From Dehalococcoidia bacterium (GTDB taxonomy: Bacteria > Chloroflexota > Dehalococcoidia > Lucifugimonadales > UBA3495): DNA of 5,469 nt. This document shows positions 1 through 5,469 of the stretch, piece by piece. The position numbers and the translations under genes were made by a program. The stretch is taken from the NCBI GenBank assembly GCA_022823105.1, contig JAJDXU010000430.1, positions 1 through 5,469 on the forward strand, in the 5' to 3' direction. The stretch's first letter is position 1. Every line of letters starts with the position of its first letter. The notes under the pieces are model-generated. The model worked only from the letters and a program-made list of their open reading frames with translations. It did no database searches and had not been told where the DNA came from.

Positions 1-326
1 ATCCCGGGCGCTCGCTCCGCAAGCGTGATGGAGCCGTCGACCAGGCGAAATATTCCCAGAGCCAGCAGCGCGATTATCACCACAATGACGCCGAGGGTGG
101 CTATACCGGCGAACACCGCGCGGCCGGCATCCGGCCATCGCCTCGCCAGGGGGGTCCGGTCGCCAAGCTTCACCAGGGGCAACAGCAAATAAGCGACCAC
201 CCCGCTCAATAGAAAGGGCAATAGAATGACCAGCAATTGCCAGACTGCAACCACCACCGCCAACGCCACGATTACCGATATCGACAGGCACAGACGGCGA
301 CGGGAGGTTGCAGAGAGGTCAGTCAT
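1..326 (-). CDS. AI-2E family transporter, N-terminal part (runs off left edge)
   Basis: Reading the minus strand from the ATG at 326-324 gives 108 uninterrupted codons to the window edge. The start is MTDLSATSRRRLCLSISVIV. Two hydrophobic segments follow (about residues 13-30 and 32-50), containing the stretch LLPFLLSGVVAYLLLPLVKL. A short polar loop (about 53-68) and a third hydrophobic segment (about 70-92) come next. The 'LPFLLSGVVAYLLLPLV' pattern and the later 'LAERAPG' resemble the N-terminus of the AI-2E/PerM/TqsA (formerly UPF0118) permease family, polytopic inner-membrane proteins of roughly 350 residues. Known members export autoinducer-2 or act as Na+/H+ antiporters, so the substrate here cannot be named. 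About two thirds of the protein is missing beyond the window. It is transcribed divergently from the thioredoxin gene. No clear Shine-Dalgarno sequence precedes the ATG, so the start is less certain than the family. Confidence 0.8.
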   Translation of the reverse strand, partial: MTDLSATSRRRLCLSISVIVALAVVVAVWQLLVILLPFLLSGVVAYLLLPLVKLGDRTPLARRWPDAGRAVFAGIATLGVIVVIIALLALGIFRLVDGSITLAERAPG

Positions 327-361
327 GAAATTGAACAAGATCGAACCGAATACGCGACCAG

Positions 362-389
362 ATTATCAGGATACAGTCGGCTTAACAAA
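362..389 (-). promoter_or_regulatory. Candidate promoter for the leftward AI-2E gene
   Basis: On the minus strand, GATAAT (complement of 362-367) differs from the consensus -10 box by one base. A weak -35-like TTTGTT (complement of 384-389) lies 16 nt upstream. The start point would fall near 355, about 30 nt before the ATG of the permease. The -35 half is poor, and the site overlaps the -35 of the opposing candidate promoter. This is pattern matching only. Confidence 0.3.
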
Positions 390-410
390 CAGACGTGGCT
401 ATGCTAATCT
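382..410 (+). promoter_or_regulatory. Candidate sigma-70-type promoter for the rightward operon
   Basis: TTAACA (382-387, five of six matches to TTGACA) is separated by 17 nt from TAATCT (405-410). TAATCT keeps the key first, second and last bases of a -10 box. It is preceded by TGC (402-404), the extended -10 TGn motif. Transcription would begin at about 416-418, essentially on the ATG at 418, which would make the message leaderless. The -10 match is imperfect, and sigma factor preference in this organism is unknown. Confidence 0.4.
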
Positions 411-417
411 GCGCCCG

Positions 418-1005
418 ATGAACTCGATGGTGCGGCATTTCCGTCGCGGGCGGCCTTTTTGGGCCAGATTGTCTTTGGCCGTCTTATCCATCGTTCTGCT
501 GGTGTTGTCCGGCATGGCTTGCGGTTCTGGTCCGGCGGACACCTCCGCCGCAGATCGGGACAGGCTCGCAGTCTACGATTTCCCGATCACGTTCTACCAG
601 GGACAGGATGCCGTGGGGGGAGAAAATCTCGAATTATCGGATCTGCGGGGCCAGCCAATCGTGCTGAATTTCTGGGCCGGGTTGTGCCCTCCCTGCCGCG
701 CCGAAATGCCGGAGTTTCAACACTTCTCAGAGGAATATGAGGGACGAGCCCTGGTCGTGGGCGTTGACCTCGGCCCGTTTTTCAGCCTGGGTACACAGGA
801 AGACGCGATGAAGTTGCTGAATGAACTTGAGGTGAGATACCCCGCCGGATACACGGGCGACGCCAACGTGGTCCGCGAGTTGGGTGTGCTGGGTCTGCCC
901 GCAACATTTTTCGTGAATGCCGATGGCAGCCTGCACCGCAAGTGGCAGGGCGTGCTGAACGCCGATAAACTTACCGAGATCACCGACGAAATGCTGTCCC
1001 AATAA
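418..1005 (+). CDS. TlpA-like thioredoxin-fold thiol-disulfide oxidoreductase, membrane-anchored or lipoprotein
   Basis: A 195-residue protein with an N-terminal export signal: basic residues 6-17 (RHFRRGRPFWAR), a hydrophobic core at about 18-31, then Cys35 in SGMAC. Cys35 could be a lipidation site, although the -3 to -1 residues G-M-A are not a canonical lipobox. The mature part is a TlpA/AhpC-TSA type thioredoxin domain. It has VLNFWAGLCPPCRAEMP with redox cysteines Cys90 and Cys93, and the cis-proline loop GLPATFFV with Pro161. Such proteins reduce or oxidise thiols of envelope proteins, for example in cytochrome c maturation. The residue before the first cysteine is Leu, where Trp is common. 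The reading frame is open upstream to 226, but that part lies antisense to the permease gene. ATG 418 puts the signal peptide at the N-terminus. ATG 325 is an alternative: it has GAGAGG 6 nt upstream but would add 31 residues before the signal. It heads the rightward gene run. Confidence 0.85.
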   Translation: MNSMVRHFRRGRPFWARLSLAVLSIVLLVLSGMACGSGPADTSAADRDRLAVYDFPITFYQGQDAVGGENLELSDLRGQPIVLNFWAGLCPPCRAEMPEFQHFSEEYEGRALVVGVDLGPFFSLGTQEDAMKLLNELEVRYPAGYTGDANVVRELGVLGLPATFFVNADGSLHRKWQGVLNADKLTEITDEMLSQ

Positions 1006-1011
1006 CAACCC

Positions 1012-1017
1012 GAGGAA
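1012..1017 (+). promoter_or_regulatory. Ribosome binding site of LLM oxidoreductase 1
   Basis: GAGGAA lies 6 nt before the ATG at 1024, inside the 18-nt gap after the thioredoxin stop. It fixes this start and contrasts with the lack of a Shine-Dalgarno sequence at 418. Confidence 0.7.
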
Positions 1018-1023
1018 TAACGC

Positions 1024-1977
1024 ATGGCTGACGAAACGATCACCTTCGGCTGTAACCTCAGCGTCGATGACTATTGGGACATCGGCGAATTCGCCCGTAG
1101 GGCAGAGGATCTCGGCTACGACCGCGTCACCGTGGGCGAGCACATTATGGACGGCAACCCGCCGCGCCCCACGATGATGGGCATACCGGCCATGGCGGCC
1201 GCAGCTGGAGCCACCCGCAGAATCCGTGTCCTCACCGGGATCGTCATCGCTCCCCTGTACCACCCTGTGATGCTTGCCAAGATGGTGTCCATATTGGACC
1301 AGATTTCCGACGGCCGGCTGGATTTCGGCATAGGAATCAGCGGGCAGCGCGACACCCGGGCGGAGTTCGATGCATTGGAGATACCCGTGAACACGCGCGG
1401 CCGCCGCACGGACGAGATGCTCCGGGTCATGAAGGATCTTTGGACCTCGGAAAAGGTGTCGCACCAGGGACGGTTTTTCAATTTTGACGATGTGACGCTG
1501 CTGCCGAAACCGGTGCAGGAACCCTACCCGCCAATCTGGGTCGCCGGCCGAAGCGATGCCGCCATCCGAAGGGCCGCGGTCGCCGGCGACGGCTGGTATC
1601 CCTACCTGTTCACCGTGAACCGGATCCGCAGGTCCAACGCCAGCGTGCGAGAAATGGCTGAGCATTCCGGACGTGACCTCGACAGGTTCCACTGGGGATT
1701 GAACCAACCCACTGCTATCGACGACGATCCGGACAAGGCTCTGCAAACAGCCATTGCTCACGTCGGCCAACGGTACGTGACCCCTGCACGCAGCGCGGAG
1801 GACATCGCCCGCGCTCTATGCGTCTCCGGCAACGCCGAGGACTGCATCGGCGCCATCCAGGAACGTATCGACGCCGGCGTGAGGGATTTCGTTTTCGGAT
1901 TCCTGGCCGGCGAGCCGGAACACTACTTCGCCCAGATGGAGCTATTCTCCAATCGGGTGCTGTCCCATTTCAGGTGA
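1024..1977 (+). CDS. LLM class flavin/F420-dependent oxidoreductase (first of tandem pair)
   Basis: A 317-residue cytoplasmic protein of the bacterial luciferase-like (LLM) superfamily, a TIM-barrel fold that uses reduced FMN or coenzyme F420. Visible hallmarks are VGEH (Glu39-His40) at the end of an early strand, then YHPVMLAKMVSILDQISDGR (79-98) leading into LDFGIGIS. GRRTDEM (126-132), GRFFNFDDVTLLPKPVQ (149-165) with PPIWVAGR (169-176), and AGDGWYP (187-193) follow. The length is normal for the TIGR-type F420-dependent LLM subfamilies. The substrate cannot be read from sequence, because members oxidise or reduce compounds as different as glucose-6-phosphate, tetrahydromethanopterin, alkanes and nitroaromatics. 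The choice of F420 over FMN is likely from overall resemblance but not proven. It sits 18 nt after the thioredoxin gene and 4 nt before a second LLM gene, so co-translation is expected. Confidence 0.9.
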   Translation: MADETITFGCNLSVDDYWDIGEFARRAEDLGYDRVTVGEHIMDGNPPRPTMMGIPAMAAAAGATRRIRVLTGIVIAPLYHPVMLAKMVSILDQISDGRLDFGIGISGQRDTRAEFDALEIPVNTRGRRTDEMLRVMKDLWTSEKVSHQGRFFNFDDVTLLPKPVQEPYPPIWVAGRSDAAIRRAAVAGDGWYPYLFTVNRIRRSNASVREMAEHSGRDLDRFHWGLNQPTAIDDDPDKALQTAIAHVGQRYVTPARSAEDIARALCVSGNAEDCIGAIQERIDAGVRDFVFGFLAGEPEHYFAQMELFSNRVLSHFR

Positions 1978-1981
1978 GTCA

Positions 1982-2992
1982 ATGAAGTTCGGCATCTACA
2001 GCTCCATCGCGGACCCGCCCTCTGGCGAGAATCTCGCGCTTCGCGTTGAAGAGGTTGTTGAGGAGGCACAGCTGGCTGAGTCGGCCGGGTTTGACTCGTG
2101 CTTCTTCGGTGAGCACCACCAGGATCGCGACGGGTTCCTGCCCTCGCCACTGATTGTGTCCGCCGCCGTCGCCGCCCACACCACCACGCTGAATCTCGGC
2201 ACCTCGGTCATCCTGCTGCCCCTGCACCACCCGGTGCACCTAGCGGAGGATGTCATTACGTTGGACATCGTGTCCCGGGGCCGCTTCATTCTGGGAGTGG
2301 GTCTTGGCTATCAGCCCGTCGACTTTCGTACCTTTGACGTACCCATCGAGCAGCGGGTCAGCCGTTTCGAGGAGGAGATCGAGATAATACGCCAGTGCTG
2401 GAGCGGGGAGCGTTTCGATTTCTCGGGTGAGCATTTCAACCTCGACGACATTACCATTCGCCCCAAGCCCTATTCCGATCCGGCTCCGCCGCTGTGGATC
2501 GGCGCCAGCCGTGTTCCGGGGGCGCGCCGCGCCGGTCGCATCGCCGACGGTTTCGTGGCCGGCCCCAGCACCGACCTGGAGAGCACCGTGGCGTTGACCG
2601 GTGCCTATCAGCAGGCCGCGGAAACCGCCGGCCGGGACCCTGTGATCTGTTTGATGCGCGATGCCTGGGTTGCGCCCACGCGCGCTGAGGCGGAGCAGGT
2701 GTACGGTCCCGAAGTGATGGACGCGTACAAATATTACTGGCGCAACGGACTGAACGAATTTCGGCGTTACACCCAGGAATCGGATATCAACATTCAGAAT
2801 CTCGGCCCGGACCGTTTGATCGTGGGTGAGCCGCAGTACGTGGTTGATGAGTTCCATCGTTGGAAGGAAGCAACCGGCGCGGACTATTTCCTGCTGCGCC
2901 TCCGCCACGCCCATTCGGGCGGCCCGCCTCACGAACGCATCATGGATGCCATCCAGTTGTTCGGCGAGGAAGTCATCCCACACTGTCAGTAA
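1982..2992 (+). CDS. LLM class flavin-dependent oxidoreductase (second of tandem pair)
   Basis: A 336-residue LLM superfamily TIM-barrel protein. It starts MKFGIYSSI and shows FFGEHHQDRDGFLPSP (41-56), in which Glu44-His45-His46 match the EHH motif of luciferase/alkanal monooxygenase-type members. LHHPVHLAEDVITLDIVSRGR (81-101), GVGLGYQPVDF (105-115), a helix with RVSRFEEEIEIIRQCW (125-140), and RPKPYSDPAPPLWIGA (160-175) follow. The C-terminal end LRLRHAHSGGPPHERIMDAIQLFGEEVIPH is typical of the subfamily. It differs from its neighbour in the active-site motif and C-terminus, so the pair is not a recent duplication. Probable FMN- or F420-dependent monooxygenase or dehydrogenase; the substrate is unknown. 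The ribosome site AGGTGA (1972-1977) overlaps the stop of the preceding gene, which indicates translational coupling. Confidence 0.9.
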   Translation: MKFGIYSSIADPPSGENLALRVEEVVEEAQLAESAGFDSCFFGEHHQDRDGFLPSPLIVSAAVAAHTTTLNLGTSVILLPLHHPVHLAEDVITLDIVSRGRFILGVGLGYQPVDFRTFDVPIEQRVSRFEEEIEIIRQCWSGERFDFSGEHFNLDDITIRPKPYSDPAPPLWIGASRVPGARRAGRIADGFVAGPSTDLESTVALTGAYQQAAETAGRDPVICLMRDAWVAPTRAEAEQVYGPEVMDAYKYYWRNGLNEFRRYTQESDINIQNLGPDRLIVGEPQYVVDEFHRWKEATGADYFLLRLRHAHSGGPPHERIMDAIQLFGEEVIPHCQ

Positions 2993-3036
2993 CCAATTTT
3001 TCAGATTAGTGAGTGACCCAATCGCAATATCGAAAT

Positions 3037-3043
3037 AAGGAGA
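3037..3043 (+). promoter_or_regulatory. Strong Shine-Dalgarno before the CMD gene
   Basis: AAGGAGA lies 7 nt before the ATG at 3051 and is the best ribosome binding site in the window. It sits in a 58-nt A/T-richer gap (2993-3050), the longest between rightward genes. I see no hairpin terminator in the gap and no convincing promoter. The site suggests that the CMD protein is translated independently and efficiently. Confidence 0.75.
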
Positions 3044-3050
3044 ATAATCA

Positions 3051-3611
3051 ATGCCTAGATTTCCCGCAGCAAGTAGAGACTCGGTGCCCCAGGACCAAGT
3101 GGCCGCCTTCGACGCCATCGTAGCGTTGCGCAACGGTGTGGTGCCCGAACAGGGACCGGTTGCCGTTCAACTGCACGTACCGGAAATCGCTCAGCGCGGC
3201 GAGGTGCTGCGGGCCTACCTGCGGGCCGAGGGTTCATCCCTGACCGATAATGTGGCCGAACTCGCCATGCTCACCACCGCCCGCGAGCTGGACTGCCAGT
3301 TCATTTGGCACGCCCATGCGGCCGCAGGCCGACGTGCCGGACTCAGCGATGCTCTGGTGGATAGCTTGCGGGACAAGCAGGACCTGCCCGAACTGTCCGC
3401 CGAGGAGTCAGCCGTCATCAATTACGGACGGGAGTTCTTCCGAACCCGCAGAGTGTCGCAACCCACGTTCGACGCCGCCCTCGCCGCGTTTGGCGAGCGG
3501 GGACTGATCGAATTGACCAACCTGATGGGCTACTATTCGGTGCTGGCGTTCAACATCAACGCTTTCGAGCAACTACCCCCGCCGTCCGACGAACCGTTCC
3601 TGCCGGTGTGA
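3051..3611 (+). CDS. Carboxymuconolactone decarboxylase (CMD/AhpD-fold) family protein
   Basis: A 186-residue soluble, mostly helical protein. The central segment VAELAMLTTARELDCQFIWHAHAAAGRRAGLS (69-99) is the CMD family core: a glutamate (Glu70) at the helix start, then a helix with W-H-x-H (Trp86, His87, His89), then the 'AGLS' turn. It lacks the CxxC pair of AhpD peroxidase reductases; only Cys82 is present. It therefore belongs with the CxxC-less group related to 4-carboxymuconolactone decarboxylase (PcaC). In my recollection of that group the position before Trp is usually Glu ('QFEW' or 'YEW'); here it is Ile85. The C-terminal part ELTNLMGYYSVLAFNINAFEQ (154-174) is also typical. Decarboxylase activity is not established; many members are uncharacterised. 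No protocatechuate pathway genes are nearby. The stop overlaps the start of tldD (TGATG), so the two proteins are translationally coupled. Confidence 0.85.
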   Translation: MPRFPAASRDSVPQDQVAAFDAIVALRNGVVPEQGPVAVQLHVPEIAQRGEVLRAYLRAEGSSLTDNVAELAMLTTARELDCQFIWHAHAAAGRRAGLSDALVDSLRDKQDLPELSAEESAVINYGREFFRTRRVSQPTFDAALAAFGERGLIELTNLMGYYSVLAFNINAFEQLPPPSDEPFLPV

Positions 3612-5068
3612 TGGACCCGCTGATCGCCACCGCACTGGATACCGCCCGCCAGCGGGGCGCGGAATACGCTGACATCCGCCTGGTGTCCAATCAGGAGCAG
3701 CGCATCGTAGTGCGCAACGGCGTGGTGGAAACCATGACCGCCGACGAATCGGTCGGGTTGGGAATCCGCGCTCTGTATGATGGCGCGTGGGGATTCGCCT
3801 CCACGCGAGATTTGACCAACGCCGCATCGGACGCGGCGGCCGGCGAAGCCGTTCAAATCGCCCGCGCATCCGCCAGAGTCAACGGTTCCGGAGTCTCGGT
3901 CTCCGAACTCCTTGGATCGCCAGTCCGGAGTCGCGGCAGTTATGCAACGCCCATCGTCGTCGATCCGTTTGCCATTCCCGTGGAGGACAAACTCTCCGTG
4001 CTCTTCGCCGCCGACGCCGAGATGAGCCAGGTTCCCCAGGTCACCGCACGCATGGGCAACGTGGTGTTCATCCGGGAAGATCGCACCTTCGCCAGCACCG
4101 AGGGCGCCCTGGTAAGGCAAACGATCCATGAGGCGGGCGGCGGAATCCAGGCGACGGCGGTTGGCAATGGCGAGACCCAGCGACGATCATATCCCCAGTC
4201 CCACGGTCGACAGCAGGGTTGCGCCGGTTGGGAGTACGTGGTGGAGATGGACCTGGCGGGGAACGCTCACCGTGTTGCAGAGGAAGCTGCGGAACTGCTC
4301 ACCGCCGAACCTTGCCCTGTCGGCGTCGCCACCGACCTCATCATCGACAGCAGTCAGTTGGCGTTGCAGATCCACGAATCATGCGGCCACGCGGTGGAAC
4401 TGGATCGTGCGCTTGGCGATGAAGCCGCATTCGCCGGCACCTCATTTCTCACCCCGGACCTGTTGCAAAATTTCCAGTACGGTTCCGAGCAGGTCAACAT
4501 TACGGCCGACAGCAGCAGCGCGACGGGCCTCGGCACGTTCGGCTGGGATGACGAAGGCCTGCCCGCTCAAGCCACCGACATCATCCGCCAGGGCCGGTTC
4601 GTTGGCTACCTGATGTCCCGGGAGTCCGCCGCCCGGCTTGGGTTGCAGTCCAACGGTTGCATGCGGGCTTCGTCGTGGAATCGGATTCCCCTGATCAGGA
4701 TGACCAACGTCAGTCTCGAGCCTGGCCTGTGGTCCTTCGACGATCTCATCGCAGATACCGACGACGGAATCTATCTCGAAACCAACCGGTCCTGGTCAAT
4801 AGACGACCGCCGCTACAATTTCCAGTTCGGCGCCGAGGTGGGCCGGGAAATCAAAAAAGGCAAATTGGGACGTCTGCTCCGGAACTGCACTTACACTGGG
4901 ATAACCCCTGAATTCTGGCGCAGCTGCGACGCCGTGTGCAGTGCAGATCACTGGAATTTGTGGGGAACGCCCCGCTGTGGCAAGGGGCAGCCGGGCCAGA
5001 TCGCGCATACAAGCCACGGCGCCAGTCCGTCGCGTTTCCGAAACGTCCAGGTCGGCGTCCTGCGATAG
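3611..5068 (+). CDS. tldD: TldD, zinc metalloprotease subunit of the TldD/TldE complex
   Basis: A 485-residue protein, close in length to E. coli TldD (about 481). The N-terminal domain (about 1-220) includes YADIRLVSNQEQRIVVRNG and the ESVGLGIRALYDGAWGFAST stretch. The catalytic part has the zinc motif HExxxH in QIHESCGHAVELDRALG (His255, Glu256, His260). Downstream are SNGCMRASSWNRIPLIRMTN (347-366), NRSWSIDDRRYNFQFG (392-407) and GTPRCGKGQPGQ (452-463), where Cys456 is the expected third zinc ligand. All catalytic residues appear intact. With TldE it forms a cytoplasmic peptidase that degrades unfolded peptides. In E. coli it removes the microcin B17 leader and affects the CcdA antitoxin. 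The ATG at 3611 overlaps the CMD stop; a GTG at 3608 is one codon upstream and cannot be excluded. No separate Shine-Dalgarno is visible, consistent with coupled translation. A homologous partner gene begins 13 nt downstream. Confidence 0.93.
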   Translation: MDPLIATALDTARQRGAEYADIRLVSNQEQRIVVRNGVVETMTADESVGLGIRALYDGAWGFASTRDLTNAASDAAAGEAVQIARASARVNGSGVSVSELLGSPVRSRGSYATPIVVDPFAIPVEDKLSVLFAADAEMSQVPQVTARMGNVVFIREDRTFASTEGALVRQTIHEAGGGIQATAVGNGETQRRSYPQSHGRQQGCAGWEYVVEMDLAGNAHRVAEEAAELLTAEPCPVGVATDLIIDSSQLALQIHESCGHAVELDRALGDEAAFAGTSFLTPDLLQNFQYGSEQVNITADSSSATGLGTFGWDDEGLPAQATDIIRQGRFVGYLMSRESAARLGLQSNGCMRASSWNRIPLIRMTNVSLEPGLWSFDDLIADTDDGIYLETNRSWSIDDRRYNFQFGAEVGREIKKGKLGRLLRNCTYTGITPEFWRSCDAVCSADHWNLWGTPRCGKGQPGQIAHTSHGASPSRFRNVQVGVLR

Positions 5069-5081
5069 TCTGGAATACTCC

Positions 5082-5469
5082 ATGGTGTTGGGTCCGGAAT
5101 ACATACGGTCGCGGTTGAAGGAAGCGTTGCGGCATTGTCCGCCCGGGTCACACGCCGACATTTACCTGACCGCCACCGACCAGGCGTTGACCCGGTTCGC
5201 CAACAATCGGATCCACCAGAATGTTGCGCACCAGGATGCCGTGGCCCATGTTCGCGTCGCCACCGGTTTGCGGCAGGGGCGGTCGGTAACCAATAACCTT
5301 TCCCTCGAGGGCCTTTCTGACGCGATAAAACAGGCCGCAGAGTATGCCCGGCTGATGCCCGAGGACCCGTGCTTTCCCGGGTTGCCGGAACCGTCTCCGG
5401 TGCAATCAGTTGCGGCCTACGACGAGGCGACAGGAACGTGCGACGCGGAACGCCGAGCCGGCCGGGTCG
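5082..5469 (+). CDS. TldE/PmbA-like partner of TldD, N-terminal part (runs off right edge)
   Basis: An open frame from ATG 5082 runs 129 codons to the edge, starting MVLGPEYIRSRLKEALRHCP. It contains ADIYLTATDQALTRFANNRIHQN (26-48), then HVRVATGLRQGRSVTNNLSLEGLSDAIKQAAEYARLMPEDPCFPGLPEP (about 55-103). This is the N-terminal domain pattern of the TldD/PmbA family: an 'RFANNRIHQN' strand, a short strand with the 'GRSVTNNLS' turn, and a helix. TldE (PmbA) is the TldD paralogue that lacks the zinc-binding HExxxH and forms the heteromer with it. Here the C-terminal region is outside the window, so loss of the zinc site cannot be checked. The order and 13-nt spacing after tldD are typical. The start is preceded only by a weak GGA (5072-5074). 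No ATG, GTG or TTG is seen closely upstream in frame, so 5082 is the best start. Confidence 0.85.
   Translation, partial: MVLGPEYIRSRLKEALRHCPPGSHADIYLTATDQALTRFANNRIHQNVAHQDAVAHVRVATGLRQGRSVTNNLSLEGLSDAIKQAAEYARLMPEDPCFPGLPEPSPVQSVAAYDEATGTCDAERRAGRV

Noticed and set aside
226..417. Upstream extension of the thioredoxin frame to ATG 226
   Set aside because: The first 100 bases are antisense to the permease gene, the added residues look non-coding (Thr/Arg-rich), and the extension would bury the signal peptide at residue 80 and beyond.
727..1770. Long minus-strand open frame (347 codons) opposite the thioredoxin and first LLM gene
   Set aside because: It lies antisense to two genes with clear family motifs. 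Its translation shows no recognisable domain and is rich in Gly, His, Val and Arg, as expected from the reverse complement of GC-rich coding sequence.
2993..3050. Possible terminator or internal promoter in the gap before the CMD gene
   Set aside because: A T-run (2997-3001) follows the stop, but no stem-forming inverted repeat precedes it. No -35/-10 pair with acceptable spacing was found.
2240..3133. Minus-strand open frame (297 codons) opposite the second LLM gene and the start of the CMD gene
   Set aside because: It is antisense to well-supported genes, crosses their boundary and ribosome site, and has no recognisable motif.
3533..4129. Minus-strand open frame (198 codons) opposite the start of tldD
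   Set aside because: It is a shadow of the TldD coding frame with low-complexity Gly/His-rich translation and no plausible start context.
4128..4613. Plus-strand open frame (161 codons) inside tldD
   Set aside because: It is fully nested in tldD in another frame; its Arg/Ser/Pro-rich composition is typical of an out-of-frame reading.

Overview
The window is a tightly packed bacterial segment of about 60% GC by eye. One gene runs leftward off the left edge and six run rightward, the last leaving the right edge. No rRNA, tRNA, mobile element, CRISPR array or long non-coding stretch is visible. The gene mix is two luciferase-like (LLM) flavin/F420 oxidoreductases in tandem, a carboxymuconolactone decarboxylase (CMD) fold protein, a TldD/TldE protease pair, an envelope TlpA-like thioredoxin and an AI-2E family permease. 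It would fit a free-living bacterium rich in flavin- or F420-dependent oxidoreductases, for example Chloroflexota of the SAR202/Dehalococcoidia type or an actinobacterial relative. That assignment is inference from gene content only.

Layout. Positions 1-326 (minus strand) hold the N-terminal part of an AI-2E family transporter. Positions 327-417 are a short divergent promoter region. The rightward run is then: TlpA-like thioredoxin (418-1005), 18-nt gap, LLM oxidoreductase 1 (1024-1977), 4-nt gap, LLM oxidoreductase 2 (1982-2992), 58-nt gap with a strong ribosome binding site, CMD protein (3051-3611), stop/start overlap TGATG, TldD (3611-5068), 13-nt gap, and the N-terminal part of TldE/PmbA (5082 to the edge). 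I see no terminator between these genes, so one operon from about position 418 is the simplest reading. A second promoter in the 58-nt gap cannot be excluded.

How the genes may work together. TldD and TldE form a heteromeric zinc peptidase that digests unfolded or leader-type peptides, as known for E. coli TldD/E in microcin B17 maturation. Its translational coupling to a CMD-fold protein, downstream of two flavin/F420-type oxidoreductases, is the most distinctive arrangement here. It could be a peptide-processing and redox module or simply a convenient operon. I see no precursor peptide, YcaO or radical SAM gene, so nothing in the window proves a natural-product pathway. All protein families are known, and I do not see a clearly new system.
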